DNA from: Clostridium beijerinckii HUN142
GTDB taxonomy: Bacteria > Bacillota > Clostridia > Clostridiales > Clostridiaceae
Assembly (NCBI RefSeq): GCF_000621745.1
Contig: NZ_KK211336.1
Coordinates: forward strand, 22,876-86,875
Length of the DNA: 64,000 bases
Direction of reading: 5' to 3'
The notes under the pieces: model-generated
Database searches by the model: none
Seen by the model: only the letters and a program-made list of their open reading frames with translations
What the model was told of the DNA's origin: nothing
In this document: positions 8,285 to 16,264 of the stretch, one piece after another
How the letters are laid out: each line of letters begins with the position of its first letter
How positions within the stretch are numbered: the first letter of the stretch is position 1
Position numbers and translations under genes: made by a program

Positions 8285-8854
8285 ATGGATGTAATAAGAG
8301 CAATAGAGCAACGTAGAAGTATAAGAAAGTTTAAAGATAAAATGGTACCAAAGGAAATAATAGAAAAAATCTTAGAATTAGCAACCAAAGCACCTTCAGG
8401 GAAAAACCGCCAGCCATGGAGGTTTGTTGTTTTGCAAAACAGTACAAAAGATGAGATGGTAAGAATTATGGAAGATTCACTAAATCAGAATAAAAAAGAG
8501 AATAAATCTACTGGTAGCTTGGAGTCAAGTATAAATTCAATTAATGAAGCATCGACAGTAGTCTTAGTATTTAATGTCTTTTCTAATTTTGAAGAAGATT
8601 ATAATCACAATAGATTACTTACCGATACTCAATCAATTGGTGCTACGATACAAACACTACTTTTAGCAGCGCAGGATTTCGAACTAGGAACTCTTTGGAT
8701 TTGCGACATATTTTATTGTGACAAAGAAATAAGTTCATGGTTAAATTCTAAAGATGAACTTGTAGCAGCAGTAGCGATCGGCTATCCAAATCAGTCACCA
8801 TATCCAAGGCCACGAAAGTCATTAGAAGAGGTTGTAATATGGAAAAAAAGATAA
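8285..8854 (+). CDS. Nitroreductase family protein
   Basis: A 189-residue FMN-dependent nitroreductase-fold protein. Signature regions: AIEQRRSIRKFKDKMVP (FMN phosphate contact, residues 6-22), ATKAPSGKNRQPWRFVVL (residues 33-50), and GATIQTLLLAAQDFELGTLWICD near residue 120. Such enzymes reduce quinones, flavins or nitro compounds with NAD(P)H. GGAGATT precedes ATG 8285. The 3' end overlaps the next gene by 16 bp, so translation is probably coupled. Confidence 0.9.
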   Translation: MDVIRAIEQRRSIRKFKDKMVPKEIIEKILELATKAPSGKNRQPWRFVVLQNSTKDEMVRIMEDSLNQNKKENKSTGSLESSINSINEASTVVLVFNVFSNFEEDYNHNRLLTDTQSIGATIQTLLLAAQDFELGTLWICDIFYCDKEISSWLNSKDELVAAVAIGYPNQSPYPRPRKSLEEVVIWKKR

Positions 8855-9138
8855 GCAATATTAATAAAAGAAAATGTGGAGTAGGAACATCAGCATTGAT
8901 AATTTCTATATTCTCTATAATGTTTTCATTTACCTTTTTAGGGGAGAAGAGTATTGGTGAAAATATACTGGCGACTATCGGAATAAGATTTCCAGTTATG
9001 GTTATTTCAATGATTTTATTTATTATTTCAGCTTTTATAGGTCATAAATACATAGAAAATTATGGAGCAAAGGTTGGAAGAAACATATCTGTATTTTTTA
9101 TAATTCTAATGTTAGTTTTAACTATAAAAAGTTTATGA
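8839..9138 (+). CDS. Small membrane protein cotranscribed with nitroreductase
   Basis: A 99-residue protein with three hydrophobic segments (about residues 15-35, 46-66 and 78-96). Its ATG lies inside the 3' end of the nitroreductase gene in another frame, with GAAGAGG a few bases before it. I cannot name a family with certainty. The overlap implies coupled expression with the nitroreductase. Confidence 0.65.
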   Translation: MEKKISNINKRKCGVGTSALIISIFSIMFSFTFLGEKSIGENILATIGIRFPVMVISMILFIISAFIGHKYIENYGAKVGRNISVFFIILMLVLTIKSL

Positions 9139-9245
9139 TCTACTTAAGTTATGAGTTTATACAAATAAATACTAGATTGTAAGACTAAATTGTTAAAGAG
9201 ATCTGATTTGGATTATTTTTACGTATGCCTAGGGGGAGATAAAAT

Positions 9246-9692
9246 ATGACAGAAAAAGAGATGTGGGAGATATATACAAAAAATAATAATGTAAATGGTA
9301 AGACTTATGATACTTGGTGTTTTGGTGGAGATGCTTCGATTGCAAATAAACTCTCAAAACTCGTTGCAAATGGTATTAAAACAGCAACTGCATCAGCGTA
9401 TCAGTTATATGAAATTGAAAACAGTCCTCTGCCAGCAGTGGGTGGTTTAAACATTATATTAGACACTGATAATAATGCTGTTTGTGTAAGTAAAACTACT
9501 AAAGTTTATACTTGTTTATTTAATGAAGTGTCAGAAAATCATGCACGTAAGGAGGGAGAAGGAGATTTGTCCTTGGCATATTGGAGAAAGGCACATAAAG
9601 ATTTCTTCTCAAAAGAATTGAAAGAGTATGATCTTGATTTTGATGAAAATATGGTTGTTGTTTGTGAAGAATTTGAATTAGTATGGAAATAG
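9246..9692 (+). CDS. ASCH domain-containing protein
   Basis: A 148-residue protein with the ASCH (PUA-like, PF04266) domain: a TWCFGGDASIANKLSKLV opening, GIKTATASAY (residues 44-53), GGLNIILDTDNNAVCVSKTT as core strands, and GEGDLSLAYWRKAHKDFF near the C-terminus. ASCH proteins are RNA-linked; some members hydrolyse N4-acetylcytidine, but activity here is unproven. GGGGGAG precedes the ATG. Stands alone. Confidence 0.85.
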   Translation: MTEKEMWEIYTKNNNVNGKTYDTWCFGGDASIANKLSKLVANGIKTATASAYQLYEIENSPLPAVGGLNIILDTDNNAVCVSKTTKVYTCLFNEVSENHARKEGEGDLSLAYWRKAHKDFFSKELKEYDLDFDENMVVVCEEFELVWK

Positions 9693-9716
9693 ATATGTTT
9701 AAAAGATTGTAATTTA

Positions 9717-9809
9717 GAGGAGGATATCATAAAAAGTTTAGAATTAAAAACTGAAGAAGAAATAGATAGTTGGTATAACTTTAATAAAAATGGATTTTAT
9801 TCTGAATAA
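9717..9809 (+). pseudogene. Ribosome binding site plus short ORF lacking a normal start
   Basis: A consensus GAGGAGG (9717-9723) is followed at ideal spacing by ATA (9729), not ATG, and 26 codons to TAA at 9807-9809 (SLELKTEEEIDSWYNFNK within). Either a start codon mutated ATG to ATA and the gene is dead, or it is a remnant of a GNAT-like or other gene. No family recognised. Confidence 0.3.
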
Positions 9810-9841
9810 TAGACCAATGAAAATATATAAAATAATGATAA

Positions 9842-9880
9842 ACCCGTAGGCGATTTAGTTGTTGCTTACGGGTCAGTTTT
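9842..9880. terminator. Terminator between convergent transcripts
   Basis: ACCCGTA (9842-9848)/TACGGGT (9867-9873) stem followed by a T-rich tail on the plus strand. Confidence 0.5.
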
Positions 9881-9910
9881 GTCAAAGATTTAGTAAATAC
9901 TTTATAAAAA

Positions 9911-11761
9911 TTATTTTACAATTACAGCTGTTGGAAGCTTCATTTCTCTAGGTTTAAGGGAGTCGGCATCTGTATCAGCATGTAAATCTAACATACTTAC
10001 TGGATGATTAAGAACTTCATTATTACAATATAGCGTTTCAGCACCAGCTCCAGCTAAGCTTATTGCATTTACTGAACCTAACTTGTACATAATATCTTGT
10101 AATTCTTCCGCTGTTGCACCTCTATGCTTACCGTCTATGGCATCTATTACCAGCATAATTATAGCACCATCTTTTCTTTGACCAATTGCTGATCTAGGTA
10201 GAATGCTCTTTTTTTCATCTTCTGGAAGTTGAATCTTTTTCTCATTTATTACAAGTGATGGTCCAAAGCTTAATGATTCTTGTGCACCAAGATCATTTAG
10301 ATCATTTACTGAATATTTTCCAACAATTAATTTTCCATCTTTAGTTATAGCAAATAAATCTGTTTTTTCATCAACGCTTATATTACTATCAATTTTTTTC
10401 CCATTTTGATGATCTTCTTTTATGGGATTGCAGATTAATTTACCATTTGACATTACAATTCCAGTTGGAGTTCCACCAGTTCTTTTTTGTTTAATTTCTT
10501 CATCCGATGAAACATCAGCAAAGGCACCACCATTAATTGCTGCAACGGCGTTGTTATTTTTAGCGATTTCACTTACTGTTTCTCCTTCAGTCATAAGCTT
10601 AGAAGTATATCCAATTTTTACTCTGGTTGGATCTTTTATTATAAGATAATAACCTTTGTAATTACTAGTTTCAAGCTGATATTCTTCAATTGAATTTATA
10701 TCAGAGAAAGCATCAGCATTTTCTTGAGTTTCTTTAATAATATTTGAATTAACTTTTGTTGATACTGCACCTAAAGAGCAAATGGCAATTCCTATAGCTA
10801 GAGTGCCAAAGAATATTCCTCGCTTAGTCTTTTTATTTAACATACTATCAAACCTTCTTTTTAATATTTCTTTATTTCCAAGTTCAGTTGCTAATTTTGT
10901 GTAATTAAGATTAGCTTGGCCTTGTTTTAAGGAGTTTAGAAGTGTTAAAGCATAAACCTTTCTCTCGTTAAAATCACATTCATGAAGAACTTTTTCATCA
11001 CAAGATAGCTCGCACTCAATATTTATATATTTATTCAGCACGTAAACTAGGGGATTAAACCAATAAATTGAGGAGACAGCCATAACTAAAAATTTATATA
11101 TTAAATCCTTCTTCTTAAAATGCATAAGTTCATGCTTTAAAATCCATCTAATTTCTATTTCATCATAGCTTTTATTTGGTAATATTATAAAAGAGTTAAA
11201 AATACCAATCCCAAATGGTACAGAAGTATAATCAGAAACTTTTAATTGTATAATTTTCTTTATTTCAAATTCAGTTAATAATTCATAATATATGTTATTT
11301 ATTTTTTCATCTTTCACTTGGACAGATAGATCTACTAAATTTCTTTTTAATTTTACATATGAAAAAATCCTATATGTAATAATTATCACAGTGGTAATTA
11401 TCCATAAATAACTTAAAACTTCAAATATATTAATATTGAAATCTTTGACATTTTCAATAACCTGATTAGAATTTAGTGAACTGACAAGTGAGCTTGAGGT
11501 AACACTTGTTTCTGTCATACTATCTGGATTGGTGTTTAAAGTATTTAATGAAGAAAGTTTGTTAATAACAATATTCGAGTTAAGATATATGGGAATCTCA
11601 AAAGGAAATATCATCCTAATTATTACTATAAGCCAAATGTAGTAATTAAAGCCTTTAGTATATTCTTTAAATGAGGTTTTCTTTAAAAGTAAAATAATGC
11701 AGATTCCAATGCTGCTAATTAAAGTTGTCCTCAATATATTGCTAAATAAAGCAACTACCAT
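9911..11761 (-). CDS. BlaR1-type M56 metallopeptidase fused to phosphodiester-glycosidase-like domain
   Basis: A 616-residue membrane protein. Residues ~1-335 are an M56 (BlaR1/MecR1) peptidase with four membrane segments (near 5-25, 38-58, 113-133 and 315-335), the zinc motif HELMH at 210-214 and the downstream ELSCDE (251-256) acidic motif. The usual C-terminal penicillin-binding sensor is replaced by a domain like NAGPA phosphodiester glycosidase (residues ~365-616), with AAINGGAF near 407 and RSAIGQRKDGAIIMLVID near 523. In that family a LDGGGS-type motif is conserved near the end; here the matching place reads SLAGAGAETL (568-577), lacking the Asp, so it may bind rather than cleave. GAGGTG precedes the ATG. 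It lies 21 bp downstream of a BlaI repressor, and in BlaR systems this protease relieves that repressor when its sensor domain binds a ligand. Confidence 0.85.
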   Translation of the reverse strand: MVVALFSNILRTTLISSIGICIILLLKKTSFKEYTKGFNYYIWLIVIIRMIFPFEIPIYLNSNIVINKLSSLNTLNTNPDSMTETSVTSSSLVSSLNSNQVIENVKDFNINIFEVLSYLWIITTVIIITYRIFSYVKLKRNLVDLSVQVKDEKINNIYYELLTEFEIKKIIQLKVSDYTSVPFGIGIFNSFIILPNKSYDEIEIRWILKHELMHFKKKDLIYKFLVMAVSSIYWFNPLVYVLNKYINIECELSCDEKVLHECDFNERKVYALTLLNSLKQGQANLNYTKLATELGNKEILKRRFDSMLNKKTKRGIFFGTLAIGIAICSLGAVSTKVNSNIIKETQENADAFSDINSIEEYQLETSNYKGYYLIIKDPTRVKIGYTSKLMTEGETVSEIAKNNNAVAAINGGAFADVSSDEEIKQKRTGGTPTGIVMSNGKLICNPIKEDHQNGKKIDSNISVDEKTDLFAITKDGKLIVGKYSVNDLNDLGAQESLSFGPSLVINEKKIQLPEDEKKSILPRSAIGQRKDGAIIMLVIDAIDGKHRGATAEELQDIMYKLGSVNAISLAGAGAETLYCNNEVLNHPVSMLDLHADTDADSLKPREMKLPTAVIVK

Positions 11762-11782
11762 ATAATCACCTCACTTCTTTAA

Positions 11783-12157
11783 CTATTCCTTTTGGTTTTT
11801 AATCCACTTTTCTAAATCATCAAAATCATCATTAGTTAATTCATTGTTATCATGCAATGCAGTGATTAAACTTTTTAATGAATTTTCGTGAATATTAGTG
11901 AAGAAATATCTTGTTTCAAATTCTAAATAGTCTTTCTTACTTATTTTTGCAGTGTAATAAGTATATAACTTGATTTTTTCTGCACTTAGGAATTCTTTTT
12001 GAACTAATTTAGATAGTAGGGTTAACGTTGTTGTCCTCTTCCATCCAGCTTTTTCGCTTAATTCATTAATAACCTCCTTTGATGACATAGGCTCATTATG
12101 TGCCCAGATAACTTTCATTACATTTAATTCAGATTGCGGAATTTTAGAAATACTCAA
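11783..12157 (-). CDS. BlaI/MecI/CopY family repressor
   Basis: A 124-residue winged-helix repressor (PF03965) with the opening IPQSELNVMKVIWAHNEPMS, recognition region KRTTTLTLLSKLVQKEFL and a C-terminal dimerisation helix. It starts at TTG (12155-12157) with AAGGAGATG upstream. The M56 sensor-protease gene follows 21 bp later, forming a BlaI-BlaR type pair, and a perfect 36-bp palindrome sits 19 bp upstream of the start, the expected operator for autorepression. No beta-lactamase gene is adjacent, so the controlled genes may just be this operon. Confidence 0.9.
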   Translation of the reverse strand: MSISKIPQSELNVMKVIWAHNEPMSSKEVINELSEKAGWKRTTTLTLLSKLVQKEFLSAEKIKLYTYYTAKISKKDYLEFETRYFFTNIHENSLKSLITALHDNNELTNDDFDDLEKWIKNQKE

Positions 12158-12176
12158 ATTTATACATCTCCTTCTG

Positions 12177-12212
12177 ATTTTAATCAGTCTATAACTATAG
12201 ACTGATTAAAAT
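12177..12212 (-). promoter_or_regulatory. 36-bp perfect palindrome, likely BlaI-family operator
   Basis: Two 17-bp arms (left arm core AATCAGTCTATA, right arm core TATAGACTGATT) flank an AC centre at 12194-12195. The GTCTATA...TATAGAC core resembles BlaI/MecI-type operators, and it is located directly upstream of the repressor start. Confidence 0.75.
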
Positions 12213-12369
12213 TAGATTAGCATATCTATGAATATGTGTCAATATTTTACTTAATATAATATTTCACATAAATTTCACAGAGAATGTTTATTATTTAGTT
12301 GTATTTTAAAATTTAAACAGAAATGTATTTTTGTAAATAATTTTACTTTAATTCTATGGAGATGTGAAT

Positions 12370-12633
12370 ATGAGAAAAAATAAAATTATAGAGCTAATTA
12401 GTTTAGTATTTATGTTTTCTATAATATTGACAGGCTGCACTTTGGGTGGATCAAAAGATATTAAAACAGGAGTTGGATCTGATACGGAACTACAATCATA
12501 TACATCCAGTTTACCTTTTGAAATGCCTGAAGTTAAAACACCGCAGTTTGCAAATAAAGATTTTAATATTGCTGATTATGGTGCAAAGTCAGATGGTTTA
12601 ACCTTAAATACTGAAGCATTTGCTATTGAATAG
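12370..12633 (+). pseudogene. Truncated pectinase-like (GH28-type) lipoprotein
   Basis: The 87-residue product has a lipoprotein signal peptide (hydrophobic stretch then LTGC, Cys23 from ATG 12370), a spacer, and then FNIADYGAKSDGLTLNTEAF, which is the classic N-terminal signature of polygalacturonase (GH28) beta-helix proteins. The reading frame then ends at TAG 12631-12633, and no further homology follows, whereas complete enzymes have several hundred more residues. GGAG lies 8 nt before ATG 12370. It is a gene truncated by deletion of its catalytic part; an exported stub may still be made. Confidence 0.75.
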
Positions 12634-12725
12634 CATTATTCATTGACTTACAACAAATTTTTATATATAATTTATTTAAAAAATAAATAAGAGCTTATAC
12701 TTTCATCACCGGATGATTGTATTAT

Positions 12726-12793
12726 AAGGCATACAAAAGCTAGCCGTAAGTACGGTGTGTTTTCACACTATAAGGTTAGCTTTTGGATGCCTT
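12726..12793 (+). ncRNA. Structured element with 20-bp closing stem and two inner hairpins
   Basis: Arms at 12726-12745 (AAGGCATACAAAAGCTAGCC) and 12774-12793 (GGTTAGCTTTTGGATGCCTT) pair over 20 positions with one mismatch and one wobble. Inside are CCGT-AAGT-ACGG and GTGTG-TTTT-CACAC, giving a three-way junction. A T-rich run follows (TTTTGTTTT to 12800), 15 bp before the GNAT start. It could be an attenuator, a cis-regulatory RNA, or a tiny inverted-repeat element. No known riboswitch class was recognised. Confidence 0.5.
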
Positions 12794-12815
12794 TTGTTTT
12801 GAAGGAGGTCACAAA

Positions 12816-13235
12816 ATGATAATTAAAGAGTATAACTACTTGCCAGAAGAAGCTAAAAAAATAAGAGTAAAAGTGTTTGTAAAAGAGCAGGGTTTTGTTG
12901 AAGAGTTTGATGAAATTGATGGAATTGCTAAGCACATGGTTATGTATGAAGGAGAACAACCAATCTCAACTTGTAGAATCTATTTTAATGGTAAGAAACA
13001 GTCATTTATCATAGGGAGAGTTGCTGTTTTAAAGGAATGGCGAGGGAAAAATATTGGAGCCAAAATGCTTAATGCTGCAGAAGATATTATTACTCGAGAA
13101 GGCGGAAAGAGCGTAATGTTGTCAGGACAGGCACGAGTTGCAGAATTTTATGAAAAACAAGGGTATGAAAAGCAGGGAGAAGCTTATTTAGAAGAAGATT
13201 GTCTACATATATTGATGAAAAAGAATTTAGATTAA
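12816..13235 (+). CDS. GNAT family N-acetyltransferase (ElaA-like)
   Basis: A 139-residue GNAT protein. The region FVKEQGFVEEFDEIDGIAKH (residues 20-39) is typical of the ElaA/YjcF subgroup, and IGRVAVLKEWRGKNIGAKML (65-84) supplies the acetyl-CoA pyrophosphate loop RGKNIG. AAGGAGGT fits ATG 12816; the frame extends upstream to 12783 only through the structured element. Preceded by that element, which may control it. Substrate unknown. Confidence 0.85.
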   Translation: MIIKEYNYLPEEAKKIRVKVFVKEQGFVEEFDEIDGIAKHMVMYEGEQPISTCRIYFNGKKQSFIIGRVAVLKEWRGKNIGAKMLNAAEDIITREGGKSVMLSGQARVAEFYEKQGYEKQGEAYLEEDCLHILMKKNLD

Positions 13236-13404
13236 TATAGGTAAATGAAATAATTACAGTAAATGGTGGAATAAACAAAAAGTAAGACGATTATATGATT
13301 CATACTAGAAGGTTATTTAGGAATGTAATCCTGCAATAATATACTATATGCTATTTAGGTTTAGATGTATAATTCATGAGAATACTTTGAAAGGGGCTTG
13401 ATTC

Positions 13405-14001
13405 ATGAATATTACATCTTTTCTTATTTACTGTATTATTGTTACAGTTACGCCTGGACCTACGAATATTGTAATATTGTCTACGGTAAATAATTGGGGG
13501 ACAAAGAAAGCAATGGAGTATACATATGGAGCAACTATTGCGTTTGGTTTATTACTTATTATTTCAGCTATTTTAAATACTGCACTTATGTCGGTTTTGC
13601 CAAAAATTCTATGCATCATGCAGATAATCGGAAGTCTTTATATTCTATATCTTGCTTATCAAATATGCAAGATGGATACATCAAAATCAACTGCAAAAGA
13701 AACGGCAACTTTTTTATCGGGTTTTCTTATGCAGTTTGTGAATCCAAAGGTCGTATTATTTACAATGACAGTAATTCCGAGTTTTGTTATGCCATACTAT
13801 ACTGAACTATCTACTTTGATGGTATTTGTTGCATATATAACAATTATTGGATTTGGTGCATTTATTACATGGGTACTTTTTGGTACAATCTTTAAGACAT
13901 TTTTGCAGAAGCATCAAAAAATTGTTAATATAATTATGGCATTATTTTTAGTTTATTCTGCAATAATAGTATCTGGTGTAGGGGAGCTGATTAAGGGGTG
14001 A
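13405..14001 (+). CDS. LysE/RhtB family exporter
   Basis: A 198-residue membrane protein with about six hydrophobic segments and the LysE/RhtB (PF01810) N-terminal signature VTPGPTNIVILSTVNNWGTK, plus GFLMQFVNPKVVLFTMTVI in the middle. Members export amino acids and analogues. AAAGGGG precedes ATG 13405. Its stop overlaps the ribosome binding region of the following AraC gene (6 bp from stop to ATG), so exporter and regulator form one operon. Confidence 0.9.
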   Translation: MNITSFLIYCIIVTVTPGPTNIVILSTVNNWGTKKAMEYTYGATIAFGLLLIISAILNTALMSVLPKILCIMQIIGSLYILYLAYQICKMDTSKSTAKETATFLSGFLMQFVNPKVVLFTMTVIPSFVMPYYTELSTLMVFVAYITIIGFGAFITWVLFGTIFKTFLQKHQKIVNIIMALFLVYSAIIVSGVGELIKG

Positions 14002-14006
14002 TTTGT

Positions 14007-14780
14007 ATGGATAGATTTATATATAAAAAATCAGCAGGTATTATCGCGTTATCAGCAAGTTTTGCTGACTTTAAATATAAGAAACACTCTCATAAGGAAT
14101 ATGCAATAGGGGTAACGTTGCGGGGCATTCAGCAGTATAACTTAGATGGCAGCCTGCAATTATCTTATCAAAATGGTGTTATGCTTTTTAATCCTGAACA
14201 GCCACATGACGGAATGGCACATGATGAGACAGGTCTTGATTATATTATGTTATATATTGAGCCAAAATTATTTTTAGAGAGTATTGAAAAAAAGGATATA
14301 GTTCGTTTTTCTTCTCCTATTATTTATAATTACAGACTTGAACAACAAATATTAAATCTTTCTAATGCAATATTAAGAGGAAAAGATGAAGCATTGTGTA
14401 GTGAATTTTTTTTATCACTTGCAGATAGTTTTACGCAAACCGATCTTTGTATAAGTTACAAGAAAGAAAATGCTTTAATCAAAAAATCAAAGGATATGAT
14501 TTATTATAACTTAGAGAATGTATTAAGGCTTGATGATATTTGTAGAGAGCTTAATATGTCAAAATTTCAGTTTATTAGATTATTTAAAGCTAATACTGGA
14601 ATTTCACCGTACCAATATTTTCTTAACTGTAAAGTAGAAATGGCAAAAAAGTTAATAGAGAAAAATAGAGATGTTTATTCAGCGGTAGCAGAGTGTGGTT
14701 TTGTTGATTTAACACATTTAAATAAGCATTTTAAAAGCATATATGGAATAACAGCATTTGAATATTTATCGTACTTATAA
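14007..14780 (+). CDS. AraC family transcriptional regulator
   Basis: A 257-residue regulator with an N-terminal cupin-like AraC-binding domain (HSHKEYAIGVTLRGIQQYNL, then FNPEQPHDGMAHD) and a C-terminal double HTH (LDDICRELNMSKFQFIRLFK, and CGFVDLTHLNKHFKSIYGIT). GGGGTG fits ATG 14007, 5 bp after the exporter stop. Likely senses the compound the LysE-type exporter removes; the ligand is not evident. Confidence 0.9.
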   Translation: MDRFIYKKSAGIIALSASFADFKYKKHSHKEYAIGVTLRGIQQYNLDGSLQLSYQNGVMLFNPEQPHDGMAHDETGLDYIMLYIEPKLFLESIEKKDIVRFSSPIIYNYRLEQQILNLSNAILRGKDEALCSEFFLSLADSFTQTDLCISYKKENALIKKSKDMIYYNLENVLRLDDICRELNMSKFQFIRLFKANTGISPYQYFLNCKVEMAKKLIEKNRDVYSAVAECGFVDLTHLNKHFKSIYGITAFEYLSYL

Positions 14781-15176
14781 ATTAAGGTGATTTTTTAAAA
14801 TGACTTTTGTTAAACATAAAAATGCCCCAGTAAAGGGGCATATATGTATGTGATAATTAGTATTTGCGAGGGGATTTATATCATGCCCTAATATATCTTA
14901 AATAATGCATAATTTAAATATCACATATTCAGAATTAAATAGATCAAAAATGGATTCCTGATTTGATTATGAAGACATTTTAGTTTGTGAATATTTCGTA
15001 AAATTATTCATGAAAAAATAATAAAAGCCCCTCAAATAAGGGGCTCAAAAGTGAATGGATTAAAACAAAAAGCAACTATGAATGGAGAGTAACCAAGAGA
15101 ACAAAAAAATAACACTCAAGAGGTTTCCTTTAATTATATGAAGGATAAGTTTAAATAATTCTATCAAATGAAATAT
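14781..15176 (-). terminator. Gene-free region with two minus-strand terminator hairpins
   Basis: ATGCCCC/GGGGCAT (14822-14841) followed on the minus strand by TTTTTATG, and AGCCCCT/AGGGGCT (15026-15045) followed on the minus strand by TTTTATTATTTTTT. The second is a strong terminator of the minus-strand AraC gene whose stop is at 15177. Otherwise no gene. Confidence 0.65.
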
Positions 15177-16091
15177 TTATTTGTGCAAATATTTATCTCT
15201 ATATTCAGAAGGAGAACAATTCATATACTTTTTGAATACTTTTCCAAAGTAACTTATGCCATTAAAACCTACATCAAGAGAAATATTAGAAATGGAATCC
15301 TTATTTTTCAGAAGTAGTTCTGCTGCTTTTGAAACTCTATATTCCATTAAATATTCAAAAGGAGTCACTTTCAAAATTCTTTTAAAACTTCGGCAGCATT
15401 CACTTTTACTGATATTTGCTGTTCTTGCAATACTATCTAAATCAATATTATCTGAATAATACTTTTGGATATATTGCATTGCCAGTTTCACACGTTCATC
15501 ATCATTTGATGTTGCAGTAGGTAAAGAGGTTTTTATTTCTTCCTTCATTTCTTTAATTAAGTTAAGCCAAACAATGCTTAAGTAAGTCTTCATTTCTAAT
15601 TCATATGCATAGGATTTTTCATGTGATAATATAAAAACTTGTTCCAGATGCGCTAATATTTTTTCTTGCCAAGGAACTTCAGGTTTTAAAGAGATGAATT
15701 TTAAGTTACTGTTTTCAATAATTGGAGCTAAGTACTTTTTTTCGATAAGTGACTCCTCACTGCCTCCAATTAAAGTTGAATCAAAATCAATAGAAAACAT
15801 CATACAATTGCTATTGTCATAAGGCTTAATTTGATGAAGTACATTTGAATTTATCATAATTCCTTCACCTGGAGATAAGATTATTTCTTCATCTTCGATA
15901 AAAACAACTACTTTATCATAAAGTGAATATGAAAATTGTACTTCCTTATGCCAATGCCATCTTATATATCCATCTTCAAACAGATCGAATTTATCAGTAT
16001 AAATTGCTAGTGGAAAATCATGAGACCCATGTTTTACTGTCTCCTGCAAATTATCATTTACTTCTATTCTTGTTGCTTGCATTCTTATCAT
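15177..16091 (-). CDS. AraC family transcriptional regulator
   Basis: A 304-residue AraC regulator with an N-terminal cupin (IRWHWHKEVQFSYSL metal-like His pattern near 43-57, SPGEGIMINSNVLHQI) and C-terminal double HTH (IARTANISKSECCRSFKRIL, DVGFNGISYFGKVFKKYM). The start could be ATG 16091 or ATG 16082; neither has a strong ribosome binding site. It is divergent from an EamA-family transporter, and the gap between them carries repeated ATTGCA motifs, so it probably controls that transporter. Confidence 0.9.
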   Translation of the reverse strand: MIRMQATRIEVNDNLQETVKHGSHDFPLAIYTDKFDLFEDGYIRWHWHKEVQFSYSLYDKVVVFIEDEEIILSPGEGIMINSNVLHQIKPYDNSNCMMFSIDFDSTLIGGSEESLIEKKYLAPIIENSNLKFISLKPEVPWQEKILAHLEQVFILSHEKSYAYELEMKTYLSIVWLNLIKEMKEEIKTSLPTATSNDDERVKLAMQYIQKYYSDNIDLDSIARTANISKSECCRSFKRILKVTPFEYLMEYRVSKAAELLLKNKDSISNISLDVGFNGISYFGKVFKKYMNCSPSEYRDKYLHK

Positions 16092-16186
16092 CTCGCTAAT
16101 ATAGTTTTAATTTTTGACAATATATTAATTGTTTAATGCCAGAAATAATAATAAAATTATTACATATTAGTTAGAGTAAATCAATA

Positions 16187-16240
16187 TAATTGCAATAAGC
16201 TATAGGTATTGCAAATTATTGCATAAAGATTTATTTGCAA
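16187..16240 (+). promoter_or_regulatory. Cluster of ATTGCA repeats, likely AraC operator
   Basis: Four related motifs lie in 54 bp: ATTGCAAT (16189-16196), TATTGCAAA (16207-16215), TATTGCATA (16217-16225) and ATTTGCAA (16233-16240). The two middle copies are direct repeats exactly 10 bp apart, one helical turn, as expected for AraC-type half-sites upstream of the EamA gene. Confidence 0.55.
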
Positions 16241-16264
16241 TAATTATAAAAAGGAGGAAGTATA

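Noticed and set aside
12726-12793. Purine riboswitch or T-box for the structured element
   Set aside because: The inner stems are only 4-5 bp with non-matching loops, and no T-box AGGGTGG-type motif is present.
13494-13805. Second plus-strand frame inside the LysE gene
   Set aside because: Fully within the LysE/RhtB gene in another frame, no site, Cys/Tyr-rich shadow sequence.
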